Source of the DNA: Petrolisthes cinctipes
Lineage: Eukaryota; Arthropoda; Malacostraca; Decapoda; Porcellanidae
Assembly: GCA_033782935.1 (NCBI GenBank)
Contig: JAWQEG010002468.1
Location: forward strand, 124,001 to 188,000
Direction: 5' to 3'
Length of the DNA: 64,000 bases
The position numbers and the translations under genes are program-made. Within the stretch, counting starts at the first letter, position 1; every line of letters starts with the position of its first letter. Under the pieces are notes generated by a model. That model searched no databases and was not told the origin of the DNA. It saw only the letters and a program-made list of their open reading frames with translations. Positions 26,036 through 36,784 of the stretch are shown piece after piece.

Positions 26036-27898
26036 TTTATTGGTATCTTAGGTAAAATATACAAGGTATATACAATGGTCAACATTCACACGTAACAACT
26101 AAGGTAACGTGGGTGTGGCAGGTAGGGCGGGCCAGCTGTTACCCGCCCTAACGTGGTATAGGGGATCTTATATTTTGATGAAGATAGTGTTTTACCACTG
26201 GTCTTCTGCAAACGAACTTACAACACTATATTATGTACGGTAGTTGAAGTTACAGTAATATAAAATCCCCTTCACTTGAGTGTGTGATTCACTGTATATT
26301 TTAAAAGAAAATAGACATGGAATCACGGTCTGTAAATGTGTATTTCATTTTGAAATAAAATGCTCTAGACAGCTACTCAATTTTATACTTATTACTAAAA
26401 AGATTTTTTAAATAACAACTTAATTCTAATAGAAAACAGCACTGAGAATGAGTACTCAGTACAGTTATTGACACGGGTGTGCATCTCAGTGATCCAGTAG
26501 GGCGGCATTTGAGGCAATATTCATTAACGCTGAAACTTTGGTAAATTTTTCAGCTAAAAAAGGAAAAATAAAATGCTACTGAATTAAAGCAAAGTATGTA
26601 AATATTTCCAGAATAAAAGCATGGGAAGTGATGCATGGATCTATGATGTAAAGTATTATTTCCAGCATTTTAAGTTTAAATATTAAGGCACATTACGTTG
26701 CATACACGAGTGTGTGCTGCCCAACTGGTTTCACGTGGCACAAGGACAGTTGTGTAAAGGAGTAGGAGAGGCGAGAGTCAGGGCATGGAAACGCGGTAGT
26801 GGTAGAACACTTCATAAGGTTCTCAAAAGGTTGCTAATGATGTGAATGTAAAGAACGTTTAAATGTGAGCACTATTATCACTTTTAAGGCTAAACATAAT
26901 TTGTATTAAAAATAGGGAGACTTGTACATTGCAGTGAAATACACAACAGTAGAAGTTAATAAGACCTAATATTATGTAAGAGTTAAAATACATAATCATA
27001 CAAAAGAGGGTATGGGAGAAGAACTGGGAGGCAATACGTAAACTGGTCCCACGTTAACCATACAAAACGTCTGACAATTGCAGTGGTTGGGGTAAAGGAA
27101 TTTTGGTTATAATGCAACAAAAATTGCTCTCAGATGTTTTGTTCTTTGAAGGAAGAAAATAGCAATGAATTAATTTCATAGTAGTTGTATTACAATGCCA
27201 AATTTACCGTCCTCGGTTAGTTTACGTCAATGTACTGGGAGGACAAAGATAATTGGGCTTAAGAAACTAAAATGAAAACTGGAGTCACCAATATAGAACT
27301 AAATAATAGAAAACGGATTCTAGAGAGAAAAGTATTATCATGATGCCAAGTTTACCATCGTCGGTTAAGGCTTATGCTACATTAATGTACCTTAAGCTGG
27401 GATAGGCCATTATGTACCAGCATCGTAGCCATGTAGCAACCTTCTCAGTTACAATCGATCAAAGCTTTATAAAATCAGATCATTCTGTAGAGCTACATCC
27501 GATCGGTCACACAGTACCGTATGGAGGCAGAGCAGAATGAAAGACAGATATGGCGGGAATGGGTGTTACAAAGTAGGGACGTCCCGAATACAAAGAAACA
27601 TTAGGTACGGATGGTAGGAGAGTGAAGGGAAAGAATAATAGTAATGGTACACATGAAAAAGACTAAAGAGAGAAAAATATCGGGAATGAGTAGTTATGAT
27701 AGAGAAGGACAGTTGGAAAGGGAAACGAATGAAAGGCAAAAGGTCAGGTTGCAATGGGTACACACTGGGTGGTCAATATCCCCGCTTCTGTACACTAAAA
27801 ACCGATAGATGCAAGTTGGCAATACGAGGACTGAGGTACTGGAGGATGGGTGGCTGGGTCCTACACTGGCCTCTCATACCGATACCAGTGGACCCTCC
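26036..27898 (-). other. Sushi gene 3' UTR with poly(A) signal
   Basis: No coding signal from the stop to an AATAAA (26036-26041, minus strand), about 1.86 kb. Contains a GC-rich perfect hairpin (26123-26150) and a degenerate direct repeat (about 27193-27240 and 27341-27392). The 3' end is inferred from the signal. Confidence 0.5.
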
Positions 27899-27927
27899 CT
27901 ACACACACTCGGGCGTCGGGCATCGCA
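27899..27927 (-). CDS. Sushi gene, terminal coding exon (29 bases of CDS)
   Basis: After acceptor TTTTTTACAG the frame gives RCPTPECV and TAG. It adds three cysteine-region residues to the tail, and the phase matches the previous exon exactly. The exon continues as 3' UTR. Confidence 0.75.
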
Positions 27928-30900
27928 CTGTAAAAAAGAAAGGTGAAAAGTGAGCTTCATTATACAACCACACTAAAGAGTAGCATTAAGTATATAATAT
28001 TATGCTTAAGCATTTCACATTTTGTAATATTACCCTTAAATGGCAAGTACTTGTATGATTTACTAACTACAGTTTAGGTATACCATAAATCTAATGACAA
28101 AACAACTAAGGATTTGCTCCATTTCAGAAATTTTCTTACCAACTGACCTGGTAAGTTTACTTACCGCAGTTGCCGAGCCTGTAAGCATGGCCCTCCGGGC
28201 AGGTGTGGCAGCACAGCTGTGGCTTGGCCTTGAAGTTGCTTTCAGCGGTGGTGGGGAGGACCAGGGCGATGTTGTCGTAGTCAATGAGGGTCATGAAGGC
28301 ATTGTCATCGAACACTGTGAGTACAGCCTCTCGCACCAATTCAATGAAGCCTGTCTGGTCAGTGATGTTGTAGACTGGAGTGTCGATGGTGATGATGACC
28401 TCACTCAGCTTATTGCCATCCTCGTCAAGCTGTGGAAATTAGCAAACAGTCGCCATTAAAAAAGTGTACAAAAGTACTTAACTGCTACACATATATAAAT
28501 ATTGAACCAAGTATAACAGTCACTAATTTCGATAAAATAAAAAAATAATGAATAAAGACTGATAATCTCGCCCACTGCTTGATTAGGCTAATGGGAAACT
28601 GGGTATTGATGACCATATGATTGGTACTTATTGTAAGCACTGTTCATGTGGGTCATCAGTGACAGGCAGTTAACGACACCTACTGAACACATATCAGGTG
28701 GATGACACTTAATTTAGGCCATTATTATATTTTTATAGCAAAAAACAAAATGGCTGCCATAACCATAGTTTCTGATTTCAATAAAATGGCATAAGTTTAG
28801 TTTCATTTCAGATATTGCAGTCATCCACAAACTTGCTGCTTACCAACTACTCTACCTATAATCTAAGTATTAATTGCAACAAACCTGACTGTGATCCTTC
28901 AAACAAGTACAATCACTCGTCATGTCAGTTATGGTTCTTGAGGGATGAAGTTGGTCTGCTCGAAACACTGTATTAATGGTAGATGAGACTAAGTATGATT
29001 TGGGATAGTGTTTCGAGCAAACCAACCTTTCTCCAAACACCACCCCACCCCACATCCTCAACTCAGTCAGGTACAATGTTACCAAAATCGATATCAAAAG
29101 GTGTCTTGCCCAAGGAAGGGGGGGGGGGGTGTTTACTTTTATACGGTAGGTGACTGTACATAGGTAGTTGAGATTTTTTCCGGTTTGTTAATCAGATTAT
29201 TTACATTATTAAGTCGGCCATCATCTGCAAATATTTCATCTTCTCAAGATACTTCAAATTTTACATTTTACTCACATTACTCTTGATTTCCAAGTCGCCA
29301 ATGCCACACTCCTCGGGGTAGGGGCAGAAGATGTCATTGTACTTGTAGACCAGGCCATCAAACTGGTGCTGAAGGGTTTCGATGCTAGCGCGCTTGTAGT
29401 TAATCAAGAACTGCAGGTTGGCGGAGAACACAGGGACGATCTCTGTCAACGGGAAAGGTAAGATGAGTTTGTGAATTGGTGGATATATGCATGGATGGAT
29501 GTGACATAATTCACTTTTGACTGTATACAGTAGGCTAACTGTTAAGGTCACGTGTGTGTGTACACAGAAAAGAAAACAGTGAATGGTAAGTAAAGAGGGT
29601 GTGAGTTAGTTCAGTTAGCCACGCAGAAAAACAAAGGTGAATTCGACACACAAATCTTTTACCTGGTGCCACGGATAAGTGTGCCCGGTGATGTATAACT
29701 ACGATTGTCTTTTGTTTTCAGCCTTAAAGGGCTAATTCACTTCATGCCAGCTCAACCCATAAACCTCTGCGTGCCTCTAGACTTCAATTATTAGTTACCA
29801 AACAACCCAAATCACTTATAAATCAGAACTAAAATGTGTGTGTGTTACTTTTGTGTTAACAGCTTCCGGTTTAGCCTATTCGAGGATGTGGAGGCTTCAA
29901 TGAATTCAGATATTTTTTTCTTTTCAGAATGCTTAAACGGGAGCAAAACATTACATGGGATGTCATAGCGATACTGAAATTATAACGGGTGAGGTTGGAA
30001 TACAAGATGGTTAAAATTTGGCGGGAAAACAACTGTGTATCTGGGAATCTCACAGTTGAACAGATAGGTAGAATGGGATTAAAAAGGGCGAAGGCAACAA
30101 AAGAAAACACTGGATGATAAAGATAATAGCCAGGGAGATCAGACAAGGGAAAGAATAGGAAAAGAAAGAAAAAAAAATGGAAAGCTCATGTGACACGGAA
30201 GAAATACGAGCTTACGTAAGTACAGTAAGTAGAAAAGGTTAGAAAACGAACAGAGAGGGGGACGAGAGAACTGAAAGAGGAAAACAATACAAAGAATACG
30301 TAAACAAGGGTAGAAGGAGGAGGAACTGAAACATGAGGGGAGGGAAGAGAAGAGAGTAAAAAAAAAAATACGGCATCAACAAATATTTGAATAAGACGAC
30401 GAAGAGAGAATAGGAAGAACTGGCTGGGAAAAGGAGAGAGAAAAAAAAAGGATGAAAGAAAGGGAAAGAGAACAGGTGAAGAGAAGGGAAGAGAGAATAG
30501 GGCGGAAGAAACAGAAAGTGAGAGAATAGGGCGGAAAAAACAGAGAAAGGGAGAGAATATAGGGCGGAAGAAACGGAGAAAGGGAGAGAATAGGGCGGAA
30601 GAAACAGAGAATAGGGCGGAAGAAATGGAGAGAAAGGGAGAGAATAGGACGGAAAAAACAGAATAGGGCGGAAGAAACAGAGAAAGGGAGAGAATATAGG
30701 GCGGAAGAAACGGAGAGAATAGGGCGGAAGAAACGGAGAGAAAGGGAGAGAAAATAGGACGAGGAATGATAGGTAAAAAGAGGAGGGAGGCATGAAGGGG
30801 ACTGCCAGGGGAGGGCGTGGGAAGAGAAAAGAGAGCGAACGAAAGTAGAACGACCAAATAAAAAAAATAAATGAGCATAGATGGCAAGGCAGGAGAATCA

Positions 30901-31739
30901 GTGAGAAGAAAAAGAGCCGGGATAAGGAAGAGAAAGAGATCGGAGGGTGTGTGTGTATGGGGGGGAGGGGGGAGAGAAGGAAGGCATTATATAGAAGACC
31001 AAACACGGGGTCAAGTGCAGGAGGTGAGGGGAACGACTCGGAGGTCAAAGAGGCTACAAACACACACACACACACACGGTGAAAGTTACCTGCCTACCCA
31101 ACCTCCAGAAAGACGAGCTGAAGAGAAGTAAGTAGGAAAGAAAGGAAGGAAAGAAGAGGAGATTGGAGGGGATGGAGAAGAAGTATGTAGGAGGAGAAAA
31201 AATAAGATTAGGAGGAAGAGTAAAGAGAAAGAAATGCTGGATGGTAGACGAGGATGAAGGATAGAGAGGAAGCCTAGAAGAAAAAGGATGAGGTGGAAGA
31301 ATGTAGCAAAAGACGAGAGGAGAAAGAGAAAATAATTGAAATTAGAAGGTTTAATGGGGAAAGAAGTATCATGTTCAACTGAAGAAGATTATGTTTGAGT
31401 GACAAATATGGGAAAAGGTAAATGTCCGTAAAACATTGAAAAAATAATTGTAAACAAGAACAAACGAATAATGATAAAGATGATACTAAACAAGGCAAAA
31501 ATCATATTGCATCGAAAGGAACATTATTAATTTAAATATCGCGACAAACAACGTAGCAAGCGAAGGAAGGAAGATAAGGGAAAAATGAAAATAATGTGAA
31601 AGGGAGACGGTGTGTGTGGACAAATTTGAAGTCAGGTCTTTGTTGTGTGTGTGCTCTGTATAAAATCACCTTACTTATTAAATTCACAAAGATTCCCGTA
31701 ATGTTCACCTTCCCTTACTTATCACGTCGTCTCTTCTTC

Positions 31740-31785
<46 letters not shown>

Positions 31786-34087
31786 TGGAGTGGGTCAGGC
31801 GGCCACCTCACAACAGGTTATGTTTCTGTTCACTTTCCAGTCTCAACCTGCTCTCACCTCCTCCCTCCCTCCCTCCCTCTGTCTGTGTGTGTACATCGTG
31901 TTTGTTTTTTGTGACGTCTGTGGTGTATGTATACCTGTACTTGTGAAAGGGGATGTGCTTGTTGAAGGAGAGTTTATGTGCTATGAAGAGTGGACAGGTA
32001 TTTAGGTGAGAATGTATATGGTACGTGATGAGGGAGAGTGTATTCGTGTGGAGGGAGAGTGAATACGTATTGAAAAAGAGTGTACGGGTCTAGTAGAGGG
32101 GGTAAGGTTGCTTCCCCGAACCAGGAATAGTGAAATACGGTACTTACCAAGTGTTCACTGCAAAGTTAATGTATTTTACAGTTTGGTGTTCATGTCTAAG
32201 TGAGAAAAAACTGACAACACTGATTGGCCCAAATGGAGATGGTGTCGATTTGAATTGAACGTGGTGTGTGACAGTGTGATAGATGTTTTTTGAGGAGTTA
32301 TGAAGGTTATATATAAAGAAAGAATATTGAAGATGATGGATGTTGATACTGGAACGATTGCTTTTCTTGCAGAAGAGGCAGTGTGCTAAAGAACTGAGGC
32401 AAGAGTGAGGCATGGCGAAGCAAGCTAAAAGAAAAAAGTAGGTCCAGCACATAAGGCGGATCCAGTGCCCCGGACAATGTGTGTATGTGTGTGTTAGTTA
32501 TATTGGGCAGTGGGAGACAGGTAACTTGTTAAAGATGTGGCAAAGAAAGGGGGTGAAGGAAGTATTAAAATTACACAAACAAAATATAAAAAAGACATGG
32601 ACGGTGATAAGAAGAAAAATGACTGGGTGGAAAAGAGAGAGAGAGAGAGAGAGGTGAATGGGTAGACCGGTGGATGAAGGGTGAGAAGGATGGGTTTGGA
32701 GTAAGGAGTGTATGTGTGTTTGTGTGTGTAAGGGGGGGTGGGGGCGTCAGCCTGGTGAGTGATACCACACTCACCTGGCACAGTGCCCACTTGGTCACCG
32801 TGTGTGTGTGTGTGTGTGTGTGTGATAATAGGTGTGCATACGTGTGTTGGTATTTGTGTACTCGAGTATGTGTGTATACTTATATGCACCGATACTCGTA
32901 TAAACCTGAGTTTACAAGCTGGTGATAAAGACGAGAATAATTATACTATCTGTAATGTAATGTACTATTGTCTATATTATTGTGTACAGGATTGTTACTG
33001 TAAAACATTATATTTCACAATTTTTTTTTAAAGATTTGATGGGAGATATGGTGTAAAGGTTGGAAAGATGGAGGAAGAGGAAGGGGAACGAAAAAGGAGA
33101 GACAGGTTGGGTGTGAGGGAGAAGTAAAGGTCAAGGCAGAAGGAGAGGAGAGAAGTATGTGGAGGGAAGGGAGAGGTGGAAGGGAGAGAAAGAGGGGGGC
33201 GTGTGGGTGAGAGAGGGAAGGGAAGGCATGTTAAGCAGGATGGATGGACACATAGATGGAGCAGCAGGAATGTTGATGAATGTTCAGGTCGAGATAGTGG
33301 GGTGGCGGGCAGAGAGAGAGAGAGATGGTATGGTCAGTAGGTGGCCACGCAGAAAAACCAAAGGTGAAGTCCACACACAAATCATTCACCAGGGTGTCAC
33401 AGAAAAATAAAGAAAATATGAAAATTAGCGTGGACAGTGTGAAGCAGATTCGTAGCAGAATGAGAGAGAAGTGAAGAATGTTGGGAAAGGCCTTCCTTTG
33501 TTTTGGATTACATTAATTATCGACTAGGATGAAAAGAAAAAAAAGGGACTTACCGTAGCACTCTGGTGCCTTGCCTGCTGGGGCCCAAACACCACCGGCG
33601 TCACACGAGTACTTTGGTGCAGGCTCCACGAAGAATCCGTAGCCAAGTTCGCACACGGCGTCACACATAGATCCTGCATGGGGACACACACAACACGTTA
33701 CATACACGCTGGGACACACACATGTTACATACACACTGGGACACACACAACACGTTACATACACACTGGGACACACACAACATGTTACATACACACTGGG
33801 ACACACACAACACGTTACATACACACTGGGACACACACAACACATTACACACACACCTGTATGTACGCAGAGACGGACATGGACACAACACATTCCATAC
33901 ATGCAAAATTTCACATGAACACAACACGTTACATTCAAACTTGGAAACACAGAGCATGTTCCATACACGTGTACGCATGGACAGAAATAAGCCCTACACG
34001 AAACATTAACACCTGGATAAACATTAACACAATAAGTTACATACACGCAGGACACATGAGCACAAAACACACATCAGTAGAAGACGT

Positions 34088-34133
<46 letters not shown>

Positions 34134-36343
34134 AGAACACACTACACTAAGTGACTGATGCATCTCACACATGAATCTGCTAAAGTAAAACAAAAGTGAA
34201 TTAAATCTGAAACGAAACACAAGTATTTTTGAAAAGTAATAAAACATATTCAACAACACCACGAACACATTAAAATATTATAGCATACCTGAAAAACGTA
34301 AATAAAATAACTGAATATAATCTAGCGAATAGAATCTAGCGAAGCATAACAGATATCTACTGAGGCATAACACAGTAAACCACTCAAGCATAACACAGCA
34401 TTAGAATTGATACAAAGACATTTCTATCCCTTTTTTAATGTTAACCTGTATTCTTAACCTAATTTTCGGATAAGGGTACACAACAATACCACACATATAC
34501 AGCCTACATAAAAGTATCGTTATTTATAGGACCTATCTAATTCGTGCCTGTATCTTCATTGTTGGTTTACACTGTTCAAAATGTTGCGATGGAAAATCTA
34601 ACTATACTCTTTTTGGAAGCTATACACTAATAAACACTTAGTCATTCATACACATGTGTGCTTATTTTTCGCACATACGTACATTCAATGGGAAATTTCT
34701 GGTACAACTGCTCATCTAAATAGAAAAACTAACTAAAATATGCATAAAGTTTCGTATATGTTACAACAGTACACAATATCACAGCTCCAGAGCATCTTTA
34801 TTACAACTAACGTATCTATAGATGAATGAATATGTCAGTGTCAACACTCTTATTGCTGACTGTACGATTTACCCCAAACTCCTTCCCATACATGAGCACT
34901 CTCCTCCGATACGGACTGTACAGTATGCTCTTCCCTTCACTCTTCATCTTACACGTACACTCTCCCTCACGCGTACTGGACCTACTCTCTCTCGAACGTG
35001 CCTTCCTATCTCTACATCTACAGTAAACATAGCCTCCCCCCACACTCCCTCTCACGTGTTCCTCCTGCCTTCACACTTCCTATCACGTACCGTACCTTCC
35101 TTCTCAGTATTAGGACTGTCTCCTATATTTCCTATACAACCCAACACATGGCCTTGATCCAAACCTTCATATCACTCTTGTCTCACTTTCATTTTACTTT
35201 CTTATTTATTAATTTGGTTACTAAAATCATCCGTTATTGGTGAACTGGAGTCTGCATAACCATCCAAACAATAGTTAAATGAAAGTGTATGTCAAAGTAG
35301 CTTCTTTCCTGGTATAGGTAGTGAAAATCAGTACCGTAGCCTTTCGAGTCACCATAAGTAACTGACCCCCTTCAACCTGCTATCCTGGCACCTGGGTGAG
35401 TCGTTATTTAGAGCTCTGCACAATTGCTTTATCTTAAAATCATAATGAGTGCTATCCCATACGGTACGTGTTCTGCATATGAGTAAAACTGTAGTTACTA
35501 TTCTTGACTGTGTTACCTGCGACTTCCACCGGTCCCTTTTCTTGACATCACCACTCCTACCTAGCCAAGCCACCCCTCCCCTTCCCTCCCCTCTCCTCCC
35601 GCTGCCAGGATAAAGTACTGACTCGCCACTCCCACACCAACTTATTACGTCTACTACTTTCTCTGTTAACACTGGAATTTATCCTTGACACACCCGACCT
35701 CTGCCACACCCGACCAGCTCCTGCCACACACACCTCCTCAACCATCCTGCCTTACCCATGCATTCTTGACACACCCTTCTAGCCACGCCCCATCCTGCCT
35801 TACTCCCATTCCTGATTTAATGAGTCACTCACATTTCCATTTCGACGCCATTCCTCTTGCACTCTAATCCTACTTTAATGCCTTATTTCCATTCCTGTCT
35901 CCTAACTCCTGCCTCACCACCATTCCTGACACTCCATCCAACATTATGCACATTTAATTTCGTCATAGAATGTTCACAACGCATCATAACATATTTGTCT
36001 ATCATCCTCACATTACCAAAATTAGATATATCAGATACTACTTGCTACACCCTTTAAATAACAGTACACTCACTCAAGTCCTCTCTTACCACAGTTGTAG
36101 CACCCTCACTTTTCACATCCTTTTCAAATTTAACTCACTCCACACCCTTGCCACTGCCACACCCTTCCATTAACAGTGTACTTGCAAATATATGTCTATG
36201 TCTCTCTTTCTCCAGCTCTTGCAACACTCTACAGTACTTTGTCACTTCCCTTTCAACTAGACCACTCCTCCCCTTCTCCCCAATACATCACCCCTGCCAC
36301 ACCCTTTAATCGTCTGGACCGTACACTTCTCAAACATCACCTC

Positions 36344-36374
<31 letters not shown>

Positions 36375-36784
36375 AAGTCCCTGACATATTCACCTTTGAG
36401 TATACCCGCCAGTACAACATCCATCACTGCGGCCACACATAAACACACAATATAAAGAGGAGGAGAGAATGGGCACAGTCTCTCTCTCTCTCTCTCTCTG
36501 GCAGTATATATTCTGAGTACGCTCTTTAACTATCACATAATATAACATATAAGCAACACATTGAAGAACCATGAACGTTTTACTGAGCTCATACTGTACA
36601 GTGTTGGTTTCAATACCTGATTCGTAGAACCAAAATTCTAGCGGTAAAAGTGTGTGCGTATGATACTCACCCTTGCTCCAGGTGATTCTGTTGTCGCAGG
36701 AACCGTCGTGGATGACCTCAGACACTCCCCTGCAGGTGGACACGGTGTGGAAGGGCGTCTCGAAGTTGGGGCATGTCTCAACAT
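27899..36784 (-). CDS. Sushi (CCP) domain secreted protein, 3' part of gene
   Basis: Five minus-strand exons join in frame: 36671-36784, 33554-33673, 29276-29442, 28165-28429 and 27899-27927 (stop TAG). They give about 231 residues and start with a split codon, so the 5' end is missing. The first two exons carry a CCP/sushi module (GSC-W-KGSMCDAVCELGYGFF, then YSCDAGGVW and APECY). Next comes a cysteine-poor domain of about 130 residues that I do not recognise (VFSANLQFLINYK, SEVIITIDTPVYNITDQTGF, FDDNAFMTLIDYDNIALVLP). It ends in a short Cys-rich tail (CCHTCPEGHAYRLGNC, RCPTPEC). Junction phases 1-1-1-0-1 are all consistent. CCP modules and paired cysteines imply an extracellular protein. 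Relation to SVEP1-like or complement-like proteins is possible but not shown. Confidence 0.85.
28165..28429 (-). CDS. Sushi gene, unknown-domain exon b
   Basis: Phase 0 in, phase 1 out; acceptor TTCCACAG, donor GTAAGT. Encodes LDEDGNKLSEVIITIDTPVY, with one N-glycosylation sequon (NIT), then REAVLTVFDDNAFMTLIDYD and CCHTCPEGHAYRLGNC. Confidence 0.9.
28430..29275 (-). other. Sushi gene intron with a 20-bp stem hairpin
   Basis: Contains an inverted repeat, 28950-28969 and 29007-29026, and a G11 run near 29120-29130. No exon signal. Confidence 0.8.
29276..29442 (-). CDS. Sushi gene, unknown-domain exon a
   Basis: Phase 1 in, phase 0 out; donor GTGAGT. Encodes IVPVFSANLQFLINYKRASI and DIFCPYPEECGIGDLEIKSN. 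Confidence 0.88.
29617..29680. repeat. Dispersed repeat C, copy 1
   Basis: CCACGCAGAAAAAC-AAAGGTGAA- followed by CACACAAATC also occurs at 33344-33402, in the same intron and orientation, with a few mismatches. Confidence 0.8.
30485..30755. repeat. Purine minisatellite
   Basis: Tandem units of about 28-31 bases built on GAATAGGGCGGAAGAAAC and GAGAAAGGGAGA, with variable copies. Confidence 0.85.
31742..31782. repeat. (GA)n microsatellite
   Basis: About 20 GA units. Confidence 0.97.
33344..33402. repeat. Dispersed repeat C, copy 2
   Basis: Second copy of the 29617 repeat. It lies about 150 bases downstream (gene sense) of the CCP exon. Confidence 0.8.
33554..33673 (-). CDS. Sushi gene, CCP second-half exon
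   Basis: 120 bases, phase 1 in and out, donor GTAAGT. Encodes CDAVCELGYGFFVEP, KYSCDAGGVWAPAGKAPECY: the classic C-x-x-x-C-x-x-GY...Y-C...G-W...P-x-C pattern. Its acceptor abuts a 30-bp minisatellite. Confidence 0.9.
33680..33850. repeat. 30-bp minisatellite beside a CCP exon acceptor
   Basis: About six copies of GGGACACACACAACACGTTA plus CATACACACT. One copy is 27 bases. The array begins within 7 bases of the splice acceptor of the 33554-33673 exon. Confidence 0.92.
34091..34130. repeat. (CA)20 microsatellite
   Basis: Perfect AC repeat of 40 bases. Confidence 0.98.
36341..36374. repeat. (CT)n microsatellite
   Basis: CT repeat with one interruption. A second perfect tract lies at 36479-36499. 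Confidence 0.95.
36671..36784 (-). CDS. Sushi gene, most 5' exon recognised
   Basis: Acceptor TCCTTCAG, donor GTGAGT, phase 1 in and out. Encodes VETCPNFETPFHTVSTC and the first half of the sushi module, IHDGSCDNRITWSKG. Confidence 0.85.

Larger units (their letters stand above)
29443..33553 (-). other. Sushi gene large intron, purine-rich
   Basis: 4.1 kb. The plus strand is strongly purine-rich from about 30.1 to 31.6 kb, including a GAA/GGGCGG minisatellite, (GA)n at 31742-31782 and (GT)n at 32800-32824. Long ORFs here come from the low-complexity text. Confidence 0.8.
33674..36670 (-). other. Sushi gene intron
   Basis: 3.0 kb with the minisatellite, (CA)20 at 34091-34130, a pyrimidine-rich stretch from 34.8 to 36.4 kb and CT microsatellites at 36341-36374 and 36479-36499. 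No exon supported. Confidence 0.8.

Noticed and set aside
28094..28459. 121-codon plus-strand ORF
   Set aside because: Antisense shadow of the sushi gene exon 28165-28429.
30186..31075. Long Ser/Phe/Pro-rich minus-strand ORFs (233 and 278 codons)
   Set aside because: They are translations of the purine-rich minisatellite and lie in a sushi gene intron. Overlapping frames are equally long.
32144..32452. 102-codon minus ORF starting with a hydrophobic peptide and ending at a GTAAGT-like site
   Set aside because: Considered as an alternative exon of the sushi gene. The phase does not fit and the peptide has no CCP or other recognisable pattern.
33513..34154. Cys/Val-rich minus ORF (185 codons) and His/Thr-rich plus ORF (158 codons)
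   Set aside because: Mostly the 30-bp minisatellite. Only the 33554-33673 part of the minus ORF is a real exon.
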